Shown one piece after another: positions 1-5,197 of a DNA stretch of 5,197 nucleotides. The notes beneath the pieces were generated by a model. It did no database searches. It was not told the DNA's origin and saw nothing but the letters and a program-made list of their open reading frames with translations. A program made the position numbers and the translations under genes. The DNA comes from Burkholderiales bacterium. GTDB taxonomy: Bacteria; Pseudomonadota; Gammaproteobacteria; Burkholderiales; Burkholderiaceae_C. Position 1 is the stretch's first letter, and every line of letters begins with the position of its first letter. Location: contig JABMMR010000124.1 in NCBI GenBank assembly GCA_013205525.1, positions 1-5,197 on the forward strand, written 5' to 3'.

Positions 1-413
1 GTGTCAACCAATGACCCTGGCAAGACGGCACGAATACCGTTGACCAACACAGTGAGGCCGCCTTTGCCTTTGCCGCTGGTGGTGCCGGTGACAAATTCGC
101 CGGACTCGAGGGCTTTTTCTAGGCTCATCCAAGACGCTAAACGTTTGGCGGTGTCGCGGCTGAGGATGGTGTCGCCATAGCCGTTTTCTACAGAGCTGAT
201 GGCCACCGACACAAAGTCGCCGGCTTGAACTTCGATTTCGCCCAAATCGTTTTTAAACTCTTCGATAGGCACATAGGCTTCGGACTTCAGCCCTGCGTTG
301 ACCACCACGTGGTTGTGCTCGACACGGATGACTTCAGCGGTGATCACTTCACCGGTGCGCATCTCTGAGCGTTTCAGGGATTCTTCAAACAGGGCTGCAA
401 AAGATTCAGACAT
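1..413 (-). CDS. rpsA: 30S ribosomal protein S1, N-terminal part (runs off the window)
   Basis: S1 binds mRNA on the 30S subunit and helps unwind and load structured or weak-SD messages. Seen: translation from the ATG at 413 gives 137 residues starting MSESFAALFEESLKRSEMR, followed by a first S1/OB-like repeat (about residues 20-86, with VVVNAGLKSEAYVP and ENGYGDTILSR) and the beginning of the second repeat (SGEFVTGTTSGKGKGG, then NGIRAVLPGSLVD). These are near-diagnostic for proteobacterial S1, which is usually about 560 residues, so roughly a quarter is present. The frame has no stop down to base 1. The start is fixed by the conserved MSESF N-terminus and an AGGA at 421-424, 7 nt upstream. 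An ATG at 418 is out of frame and closes after 14 codons. The gene follows aroA-cmk by 154 bp; cmk-rpsA adjacency is widespread. One small oddity is Gly in SGKGKGG, where I recall SGKVKGG in relatives. Confidence 0.97.
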   Translation of the reverse strand, partial: MSESFAALFEESLKRSEMRTGEVITAEVIRVEHNHVVVNAGLKSEAYVPIEEFKNDLGEIEVQAGDFVSVAISSVENGYGDTILSRDTAKRLASWMSLEKALESGEFVTGTTSGKGKGGLTVLVNGIRAVLPGSLVD

Positions 414-420
414 TCCATTT

Positions 421-424
421 TCCT
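421..424 (-). promoter_or_regulatory. Shine-Dalgarno of rpsA
   Basis: AGGA read on the minus strand, 7 nt before the rpsA ATG at 413. It decides the start, because a second ATG at 418-416 lies only 2 nt from it and is out of frame. A UCCU at 442-439 upstream in the same leader could pair with it (4 bp, 14-nt loop), a weak possibility for SD masking. Confidence 0.7.
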
Positions 425-444
425 AATTTCGTCGGCCAAGGAGC

Positions 445-463
445 CTACCCATGCGATGGGCAG
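445..463 (-). other. Stem-loop in the rpsA leader
   Basis: Seen on the minus strand: an 8-bp stem CUGCCCAU/AUGGGUAG with one G-U pair and a CGC loop, ending about 31 nt before the rpsA start codon. No U-tract follows, so it does not look like a rho-independent terminator of the aroA-cmk message. In E. coli, S1 represses translation of its own mRNA through a structured leader, so an analogous role is a reasonable inference but not shown here. I saw no convincing sigma-70 promoter between 414 and 567. Confidence 0.5.
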
Positions 464-567
464 AGAGGAGACTTGATCGACGGTTGTCGCGGCTTAACCG
501 CAGTTGGGTGAAACAACCCCAGCACCAGAGCGCCAAGCAGCGCGAGAGGGATGCCAAGGAACCAGAT

Positions 568-2559
568 TCAGGTGCGGCCGGGGCCAAACACCTGTTTGCT
601 TTGCCACCAAGCCAACACTTGCGCCACCGATTCATCGATGGACAGCGAGGAGTTGTCTAAGTGCATTGCGTCTTGCGCGGGCTTTAAAGGTGCAACGCTG
701 CGTTGTGTGTCACGGGCGTCGCGCGCTTGCAAGTCTGCGTGAAGAGCCGCGATTGTAGTAGAAAAACCTTTTGAAATCAGTTGTTTGTGTCGCCGTTCTG
801 CTCTTTTTTCTGCACTGGCGGTTAAAAACACTTTCAATATCGCCTCGGAGAAGATGACCGTGCCCATGTCGCGGCCGTCGGCCAACAGGCCAGGCAGGCG
901 GGCAAAGCTGTGTTGTAAATCCAGCAAAGCTTGCCTGACCGCTGGCAGAACCGATACTTTAGAGGCATTCATGCCGGCTTCCTCGGTGCGGATGGCCTCA
1001 GAAACATTGACCTCAGCCAGAAGCACTTGCTCACCTTCAAATCGAACTGGCAAATGGCGGGCCAGCTCGGCTATCTGCTTTTCATGCGCGGCGTCCAGGC
1101 TTAAGCCTTTCTGTAAGGCCGCGTAGGCGGTCAAGCGGTATAGCGCGCCACTGTCTAAATAGTGGTAACCCAAGCTTTGAGCCACCCGCGAGGCCAGTGT
1201 GCCCTTGCCCGAGGCGGTGGGGCCGTCGATGCAAATCACCGGTACTTGGGCGGTCTGGGACAAGCCAAACAGCGCTTCAAAATAATCGGGAAAGGTTTTG
1301 GCCACGCATTTCGGGTCCTCGATGCGCACCGGCAAGCCCGCGGGGTTGAACGCGGCGAGCGAAAAACACATGGCGATACGGTGGTCGTCGTAGGTGTGGA
1401 TGCTGGCGGCTTGCCACTGCGCTATGGGGTGCACCCGAATCCAATCGGGGCCTTCTTCAACCCGAGCGCCTAGCTTGCGCGCTTCGCTGGCCATGGCGGC
1501 GATGCGGTCGGTTTCTTTCACCCGCCAGCTGGCGATATTGCGCAAGGTGCTTGGGCCGTCGGCATACAGCGCCATGACGGCCAAGGTCATGGCGGCGTCG
1601 GGAATTTGGTTGCAATCCATGTCGATGGCTTTGAGTGGCCAAGCGCCGCGTCGGGTTTGCACCCAGTTGGGGCCGCTGTCCACCACCGCGCCCATTTGTG
1701 CTGCCGCGTCCATGAAGCGGATATCGCCTTGTATGGAGTCTGCGCCCACGCCTTGAATACGCACACCCGTCTCAGAGGCCAGAGCACCCAGAGCAATGAA
1801 ATAACTCGCCGACGACGCATCGGCTTCCACGTGCAGCAGGCCAGGCGAGGTGTAGCGACTGCCAGCGGGCAGGGTGAAACGTTGCCAGCCCTCACGCTGT
1901 ACCGTCACGCCAAAGCGTTGCAGCAGGTTCAAAGTGATGTCTATATAGGGTTTGCTGATGAGTTCACCCACCACCTCGATGACGATGTCTTGGGTTGTCG
2001 CCACCAGCGGCAGCGCCAGCAACAAAGCGCTGAGGAATTGGCTGGACACATCGCCGCGCACTTGGATAGCCGCGTTAAGTTTCAAGCCGTGGTGGCCTTT
2101 GAGGTGTAACGGCGGGTAGCCGTCTTGGCCGCTGTAGTCAATGGCGCAGCCGAGTTGGCGCAGCGCGTCCACCAAGTCGCCAATCGGGCGCTCGTGCATG
2201 CGCGGCACACCATGCAAGCGGGCTTGTGCGCCCATCAGCGCCAAAGCGGCGGTGAGCGGGCGCATGGCCGTGCCTGCATTGCCCATGAACAAATCCAATT
2301 CAGCCGCGGGCGCTTGGCCGCCCAAGCCCGTGATGCTGACGCTGCTGCCAAGCTTGTTTACTTGGCAGCCCATGGCTTGTAAAGCCGTCAACATGACGCG
2401 GGTGTCGTCCGAGTCCAGCAAATCGTGGAGCAAGGTGGTGCCTTGGCTTAAAGCCGCTAACAACAGCACGCGGTTGGAAATGCTTTTCGAGCCGGGCAGG
2501 GTCACCGTGCCTTGGGCGCTGACCAGGGCGGGAATGTCGAGGAAGGCGGTGGTGAACAT
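568..2559 (-). CDS. aroA-cmk: Bifunctional EPSP synthase / cytidylate kinase (AroA-Cmk fusion)
   Basis: A 663-residue protein carrying two complete cytoplasmic enzymes. Residues 1 to about 430 are EPSP synthase (3-phosphoshikimate + PEP to EPSP, sixth shikimate step): [10 protein letters not shown] at 21-30 (Lys25), GNAGTAMRP at 93-101, SSQ at 172-174, likely catalytic Asp321 in [14 protein letters not shown] at 348-352, DHR at 392-394 and Lys421 before the TFPDY stretch. Gly96, Thr97 and Pro101 match the glyphosate-sensitive class I form. After a linker of about 8 residues (431-438), residues 439-663 are CMP kinase (CMP/dCMP to the diphosphate): P-loop GPTASGKGT at 446-454, DSGALYR at 469-475, DGRDMGT at 561-567, and RDARDTQR then APLKPA at 613-628. 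No stop or frameshift separates the domains, and both are near family length. The start is set by AAGGA at 2564-2568, only 4 nt from the ATG, and by the expected distance to LPGSK. Such fusions are known in Comamonadaceae-type bacteria. Confidence 0.96.
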   Translation of the reverse strand: MFTTAFLDIPALVSAQGTVTLPGSKSISNRVLLLAALSQGTTLLHDLLDSDDTRVMLTALQAMGCQVNKLGSSVSITGLGGQAPAAELDLFMGNAGTAMRPLTAALALMGAQARLHGVPRMHERPIGDLVDALRQLGCAIDYSGQDGYPPLHLKGHHGLKLNAAIQVRGDVSSQFLSALLLALPLVATTQDIVIEVVGELISKPYIDITLNLLQRFGVTVQREGWQRFTLPAGSRYTSPGLLHVEADASSASYFIALGALASETGVRIQGVGADSIQGDIRFMDAAAQMGAVVDSGPNWVQTRRGAWPLKAIDMDCNQIPDAAMTLAVMALYADGPSTLRNIASWRVKETDRIAAMASEARKLGARVEEGPDWIRVHPIAQWQAASIHTYDDHRIAMCFSLAAFNPAGLPVRIEDPKCVAKTFPDYFEALFGLSQTAQVPVICIDGPTASGKGTLASRVAQSLGYHYLDSGALYRLTAYAALQKGLSLDAAHEKQIAELARHLPVRFEGEQVLLAEVNVSEAIRTEEAGMNASKVSVLPAVRQALLDLQHSFARLPGLLADGRDMGTVIFSEAILKVFLTASAEKRAERRHKQLISKGFSTTIAALHADLQARDARDTQRSVAPLKPAQDAMHLDNSSLSIDESVAQVLAWWQSKQVFGPGRT

Positions 2560-2563
2560 GAAA

Positions 2564-2569
2564 TCCTTA
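2564..2569 (-). promoter_or_regulatory. aroA-cmk Shine-Dalgarno overlapping the toxin stop codon
   Basis: On the minus strand TAAGGA contains both the TAA stop of the toxin gene (2569-2567) and the AAGGA ribosome binding site of aroA-cmk, which starts at 2559. A ribosome finishing the toxin ends on the initiation site of the next gene, so translational coupling is likely (inference). Confidence 0.75.
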
Positions 2570-2935
2570 TCTGCCCATCAGCAGTTTGAGCGCCTCTTCC
2601 ACCCGTTTGAGTTGGGCGGGGTTCAAATGGGTCAAAGGCTGATCGCCCAAGAACCGGCGGTTGGAGATGGCGCGTACTTGGTCAATCAGCAAATCTGTTT
2701 CCAGTGGCAAGCCTGGTTGATGGGGCAGGGCGAGGCGCAGCGGGAAATAGTCTTTGTGGCGCCGAACTTGGCTGGTACCCACCACCACGATGGTGGTTGG
2801 GTGGCCGCTGTCGTTCAACAAATCGGTTTGAATCACCAAAGCAGGACGCTTACGCTTGCCGGGTTCTTCTTTGTGCGATTGCGGCTCGAGATCGACTTCC
2901 CAAATTTGGCCGCGCTGAAATTTACTCAAGGCCAT
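2567..2935 (-). CDS. mazF: MazF/PemK-family toxin (probable mRNA endoribonuclease)
   Basis: A 122-residue protein of usual MazF/PemK length. Family knowledge: these small SH3-like-barrel RNases cleave mRNA at short motifs and are neutralised by a partner antitoxin. Seen: [13 protein letters not shown] at 6-18, the basic loop [10 protein letters not shown] at 26-35 with Arg30 as the candidate catalytic Arg, VVVGTSQ at 50-56 with Thr54 as the candidate catalytic Thr, [17 protein letters not shown] at 74-90, NRRF, and a final helix rich in Leu. All signature elements are present, so it is probably intact. The ATG at 2935 is preferred because the RGxIW motif then begins at residue 8 and the gene overlaps the antitoxin by 14 bp. 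A start at 3007 would add 24 residues lying inside the antitoxin gene. No strong SD precedes 2935, which fits coupling to antitoxin translation. Cleavage specificity cannot be read from sequence. Confidence 0.9.
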   Translation of the reverse strand: MALSKFQRGQIWEVDLEPQSHKEEPGKRKRPALVIQTDLLNDSGHPTTIVVVGTSQVRRHKDYFPLRLALPHQPGLPLETDLLIDQVRAISNRRFLGDQPLTHLNPAQLKRVEEALKLLMGR

Positions 2936-3152
2936 CAGCCAGCGTGTCTTGTAATGACTCGTTGAGATGCAAGTGTTCTTCAGCCAACTCTTTGGACAAG
3001 GCGGCAATGCGTTGCGCCATCAATTGGGCATTTTTCTCTGAGACAGCTTGGCGGATGTAGTCCGAGCTTTTCAGTCCCAGCGCACTGGCCATGGCACGGG
3101 TTTGTTCAGAAAAAACCTCGTCAGCTCGAAATGAAAATGTAGATGCTTGCAT
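2922..3152 (-). CDS. Ribbon-helix-helix antitoxin, partner of the MazF-like toxin
   Basis: A small protein of 76 residues. Residues 3-9 (ASTFSFR region) fit the DNA-contacting beta strand of a ribbon-helix-helix fold. They are followed by helix 1 (about 11-24), the turn GLKSSDYIRQAV at 26-37, which is typical of MetJ/Arc-type repressors, and an acidic Leu/Glu-rich C-terminal tail (about 45-76) of the kind that wraps a toxin. Family knowledge: such antitoxins bind the toxin and repress their own promoter, with labile C-terminal tails. The ATG at 3152 has AAAGG 7 nt upstream. The gene lies directly before the toxin in the normal antitoxin-toxin order. By my count GC is about 49%, lower than the roughly 60% sampled in aroA, consistent with a separate origin. 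I cannot assign it to a named antitoxin subfamily beyond the fold. Confidence 0.85.
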   Translation of the reverse strand: MQASTFSFRADEVFSEQTRAMASALGLKSSDYIRQAVSEKNAQLMAQRIAALSKELAEEHLHLNESLQDTLADGLE

Positions 3153-3159
3153 CAGAATG

Positions 3160-3164
3160 CCTTT
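3160..3164 (-). promoter_or_regulatory. Shine-Dalgarno of the antitoxin gene
   Basis: AAAGG on the minus strand, 7 nt before the ATG at 3152. It is the clearest ribosome binding site of the toxin-antitoxin pair; the toxin has no comparable site, which would favour more antitoxin than toxin. Confidence 0.65.
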
Positions 3165-3194
3165 ATCGGTGGGTCAATGCTTGTTGCGTTATTT

Positions 3195-3220
3195 TTTGTA
3201 TTACACAATCGCAATACAAA
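3195..3220. promoter_or_regulatory. Inverted repeat, candidate toxin-antitoxin operator
   Basis: Seen: perfect 8-bp arms TTTGTATT (3195-3202) and AATACAAA (3213-3220) around a 10-bp spacer, 26 bp in all, 43 bp upstream of the antitoxin start codon. It sits in a 98-bp gap of about 37% GC by my count. Ribbon-helix-helix antitoxins bind short inverted repeats as paired dimers in their own promoters, so this is the natural operator candidate (inference). The arms contain no GC-rich stem and no U-tract follows on the minus strand, so it is a poor terminator for tyrA. Confidence 0.55.
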
Positions 3221-3247
3221 TTTTATGACAAAAACAGAATGAGTCCA
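3220..3247 (-). promoter_or_regulatory. Possible sigma-70 promoter of the toxin-antitoxin module
   Basis: On the minus strand, TGGACT (3247-3242, 4 of 6 to TTGACA) and TAAAAT (3225-3220, 5 of 6 to TATAAT) are separated by 16 bp. Transcription would begin around 3213, inside the inverted repeat, so a bound repressor would block initiation. The -35 overlaps the very end of the tyrA upstream side of the gap. A second weak option is TTGTCA at 3231-3226, whose best -10 (TGTAAT) is 20 bp away. AT-rich sequence makes chance matches likely. Confidence 0.35.
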
Positions 3248-3250
3248 GCG

Positions 3251-4138
3251 TCAGTCGGCATCGCTGTCGTCGCCTGCGGACAAACGCCATTGGGTGCGCG
3301 CTTGGCTGGCGCCGTCAATCAGCAGGTGCAAGCTTTGTAAATCATTGTTTTGAATGGAGTTTTCAAATTCTTTGAGCGCGGCTTGGAAGTGTGCCAACTG
3401 TGCCAAAACCTCGCTGCGGTTGGCGCTGAAGATGTCGCGCCACACAGCTGGGTCACTGGCGGCAATACGGGAAAAATCGCGAAACCCCGGGCCGGCCAGT
3501 TTCAAAAAAGCATCCCCCTCGGCTTGCTTGAGCAAACCATTGATCTGCGCAAACGCCAGCAAATGCGGCACATGGCTGACCGCGGCAAAGGCTTGGTCGT
3601 GGGCCTCGGGGCTCATGCGGTGAACCTGGCTGCCAATGGCTTGCCACAGCGCTGTGGCTTGGGCTATTTGTGTGTCCGTGTTGTGCGGCAGTGGCGTAAG
3701 AATGAGCGCACGGTCTTGGTAGAGCGCGGCTTCGGCATGGTCTACACCGGCTTGGGCTTTGCCCGCAATCGGGTGGGCGGGTAAAAAACACGCCAGCTTC
3801 TCACCCAAGACGGCACGCGCTGCAGCCACCACATCGCACTTTGTGGAGCCCACATCCATCAACAGGCAATCTGGCGACAAGTGGGGTGCTATCTCGGCCA
3901 AACAAGCGGCGGTTTGGCTGACCGGTACGGCGATCAAAACCAAGTCTGCGCCGTGTACGGCCTCAGCTGCGCTGGCCGCTGCCAGCTGAATGACGCCGAT
4001 CTGCAAAGCTTTGTGGCGGGTGCCCTCTGAGGGGCTAAAGCCCACTACTTTGTTCACTATGCCTTTGGATTGCAAGGCCAGTGAAAACGACGCGCCCATG
4101 AGGCCGCAGCCCACCAGCCCAAGTTGCTTGAACTTCAT
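3251..4138 (-). CDS. tyrA: Prephenate/arogenate dehydrogenase (TyrA)
   Basis: Oxidatively decarboxylates prephenate (or arogenate) on the way to tyrosine; cytoplasmic. The 295-residue protein is normal for a stand-alone TyrA with no ACT or mutase domain. Seen: Rossmann motif GCGLMG at 10-15, DVGSTK at 95-100, AHPIAG at 121-126 with the likely catalytic His122, HDQAFAAVSHVPH at 180-192, and GPGFRDFSRIAASDPAVW at 217-234, the conserved C-terminal dimer/substrate region. The start at 4138 puts the dinucleotide-binding strand at residue 6 and forms an ATGA overlap with the pheA stop; a longer in-frame start at 4264 lies wholly in pheA and adds nothing conserved. The end of the second strand reads VVGFSPSEGTR, without the acidic residue usual in NAD-specific folds, so NADP use is possible. 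No hisC lies between pheA and tyrA. Confidence 0.95.
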   Translation of the reverse strand: MKFKQLGLVGCGLMGASFSLALQSKGIVNKVVGFSPSEGTRHKALQIGVIQLAAASAAEAVHGADLVLIAVPVSQTAACLAEIAPHLSPDCLLMDVGSTKCDVVAAARAVLGEKLACFLPAHPIAGKAQAGVDHAEAALYQDRALILTPLPHNTDTQIAQATALWQAIGSQVHRMSPEAHDQAFAAVSHVPHLLAFAQINGLLKQAEGDAFLKLAGPGFRDFSRIAASDPAVWRDIFSANRSEVLAQLAHFQAALKEFENSIQNNDLQSLHLLIDGASQARTQWRLSAGDDSDAD

Positions 4139-5197
4139 GCGGCTACCGGGTAAGAGCCAATCACTTTGTAAAAGGCGCACAGGCTTTGCAACTCTTTGAG
4201 GGCTTTGGCCACAGGGGCTTGGCTGATGTGGCCATCTAAATCGATATAGAAATAGTATTCCCACTGGCCTGATTTGGCTGGGCGCGATTCGAAGCGGGTC
4301 ATGGAGACACCGTTGTTTTTAAGGGGCATCAACAGGTCATGCACCGCACCAGGCTTGTTGGGTACCGACACCACCAGCGAGGTGCAGTCTTTGCCCGAAG
4401 CGGGCGGTGTGGCCAATGTTTGCGGCAAGCTGATGATGGCAAACCGCGTGCGGTTATAGGCCTCATCTTGAATAGCATGGGCCACCACATGAAGCCCAAA
4501 TTCGCTGGCTGCGCGTTCGCTGGCCAAGCCCGCCCAAGCGGGGTGGGTGGCTGCCAAGCGAGCGCCTTCAGCATTGCTAGACACCGCTCGGCGCTCGGCC
4601 TGCGGCAGGTGAAGGCTGAGCCATTCTTGGCATTGACCCAGCGCTTGAGGATGCGCCAACACCACTTCAATACCTTCTAGCGACGCGGTTTGGCGCAGCA
4701 GGTTGTGGCGCACCAAGAGGCTGACCTCGCCGATCACATGAACCGGTGTGCGCAAGAACAAATCGAGTGTGCGAGCCACCGCGCCTTCGGTGGAGTTTTC
4801 CACCCCGACCACGCCAAACTGCGCCGTGCCCGCACTGGTGGCGTGAAACACCTCGTCGAAGTTGTTGCAGTAAATCAACTCCGCTGCGCTGCCAAAAAAT
4901 TCAATCGCTGCTTGTTCGCAAAACGTGCCCACGGGACCCAGCACCGCCACGCGCTGCGGCGCTTCTAATGCCAAACACGCCGACATGATTTCGCGCCAAA
5001 TGGCGGAGACATGCTGGTTTTTCAGCGGCCCTTTATTGAGAGACTGAATTTTTTCCAGCACTTGGGCTACGCGGTCGGGGCGAAAAAAAGGCGAGCCCTC
5101 GGCGCGTTTGATGTCGCCAACTTTCTCGGCCAACTGGGCTCGCTGATTGAGAAGCTGCAGCAACTGGCTATCGACTTGGTCGATTTGCAGGCGCAAA
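4135..5197 (-). CDS. pheA: Chorismate mutase / prephenate dehydratase (P-protein), 5' end missing
   Basis: Converts chorismate to prephenate and then phenylpyruvate in phenylalanine synthesis; cytoplasmic. Seen in the 353 residues present: an AroQ-type chorismate mutase helix bundle (about 1-78), prephenate dehydratase (about 82-257, with VAVLGPVGTFCEQAA at 83-97, NSTEGAV at 134-140 and the catalytic-loop TRF at 250-252), and a C-terminal ACT domain (about 272-350, GAVHDLL at 283-289 and ESRP at 303-306), which in the family binds phenylalanine for feedback inhibition. The first readable codon, TTG at 5196, should be Leu rather than a start, because the following Arg aligns with E. coli PheA Arg11; probably about ten residues are outside the window. 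Mutase residues aligned with E. coli Arg11, Arg28, Lys39 and Arg51 are present (2, 19, 30, 42), but the Glu52 position is Val43. The stop TGA overlaps the tyrA ATG. Confidence 0.96.
   Translation of the reverse strand, partial: LRLQIDQVDSQLLQLLNQRAQLAEKVGDIKRAEGSPFFRPDRVAQVLEKIQSLNKGPLKNQHVSAIWREIMSACLALEAPQRVAVLGPVGTFCEQAAIEFFGSAAELIYCNNFDEVFHATSAGTAQFGVVGVENSTEGAVARTLDLFLRTPVHVIGEVSLLVRHNLLRQTASLEGIEVVLAHPQALGQCQEWLSLHLPQAERRAVSSNAEGARLAATHPAWAGLASERAASEFGLHVVAHAIQDEAYNRTRFAIISLPQTLATPPASGKDCTSLVVSVPNKPGAVHDLLMPLKNNGVSMTRFESRPAKSGQWEYYFYIDLDGHISQAPVAKALKELQSLCAFYKVIGSYPVAA

Noticed and set aside
374..418. Short frame from the ATG at 418 ahead of rpsA as a leader peptide
   Set aside because: Only 14 codons, almost wholly overlapping rpsA out of frame, and too close (2 nt) to the AGGA.
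423..635. Minus-strand 70-codon frame spanning the cmk end and rpsA leader
   Set aside because: Starts inside the conserved cmk C-terminus in another frame, no SD, Cys/Trp/Arg-rich product without a family pattern.
1606..2109. Plus-strand open frame of 167 codons inside aroA
   Set aside because: It lies wholly antisense to EPSP synthase core motifs; the His/Arg/Gln-rich product looks like a reverse-frame shadow.
2141..2965. Long plus-strand open frame (274 codons) opposite aroA and the toxin gene
   Set aside because: It runs antisense to two clearly conserved genes, spans their junction, has no recognisable motif, and is low-complexity in the way expected of a complementary GC-rich frame.
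2936..3007. Upstream start giving a 146-residue toxin
   Set aside because: The extra 24 residues fall inside the antitoxin gene, show no family similarity, and family members begin shortly before the RGxIW motif.
3195..3220. Inverted repeat as a rho-independent terminator of tyrA
   Set aside because: The arms are AT-rich, the loop is 10 nt, and the minus strand continues with A residues rather than a U-tract.
4139..4264. Upstream start giving a 337-residue TyrA
   Set aside because: The added 42 residues overlap the conserved ACT domain coding region of pheA, and the Rossmann fold begins right after the ATG at 4138.
5194..5196. TTG as the pheA start codon
   Set aside because: It aligns with the Leu before the conserved active-site Arg of the mutase domain, so the gene must begin outside the window.

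Overview
The window looks like chromosome from a Burkholderiales bacterium, most likely of the Comamonadaceae (Limnohabitans/Rhodoferax-like). I infer this from an EPSP synthase fused to cytidylate kinase, the pheA-tyrA-aroA-cmk-rpsA gene order, a ribosomal protein S1 N-terminus of beta-proteobacterial type, and moderately high GC (about 60% in a sampled part of aroA). This rests on remembered family features; no database was searched.

Every gene lies on the minus strand, so transcription runs from high to low coordinates: pheA (chorismate mutase/prephenate dehydratase, 5' end outside the window), tyrA (prephenate dehydrogenase, ATGA overlap with pheA), a 98-bp AT-rich gap, a small ribbon-helix-helix antitoxin gene, a mazF/pemK-type toxin gene overlapping it by 14 bp, an aroA-cmk fusion starting 7 bp after the toxin stop, a 154-bp leader, and the first 137 codons of rpsA, which leaves the window. 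No rRNA, tRNA, CRISPR array or insertion sequence was seen. There is no gene-free stretch longer than 154 bp.

The core genes link aromatic amino acid synthesis (EPSP synthase on the route to chorismate, PheA towards phenylalanine, TyrA towards tyrosine) with pyrimidine nucleotide supply (CMP kinase) and translation (S1). This is a known ancestral neighbourhood in proteobacteria.

The least ordinary part is the type II toxin-antitoxin pair between tyrA and aroA-cmk. The gap before it is about 37% GC by my count and holds a perfect 8-bp inverted repeat (arms TTTGTATT/AATACAAA, 10-bp spacer) just downstream of a plausible promoter. The toxin stop codon is embedded in the aroA Shine-Dalgarno sequence, so the module looks wired into expression of an essential downstream operon. 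Other points of note are a Val at the chorismate mutase position where E. coli has the active-site Glu52, a hairpin ahead of rpsA, and an open hydrophobic frame after the cmk stop codon.
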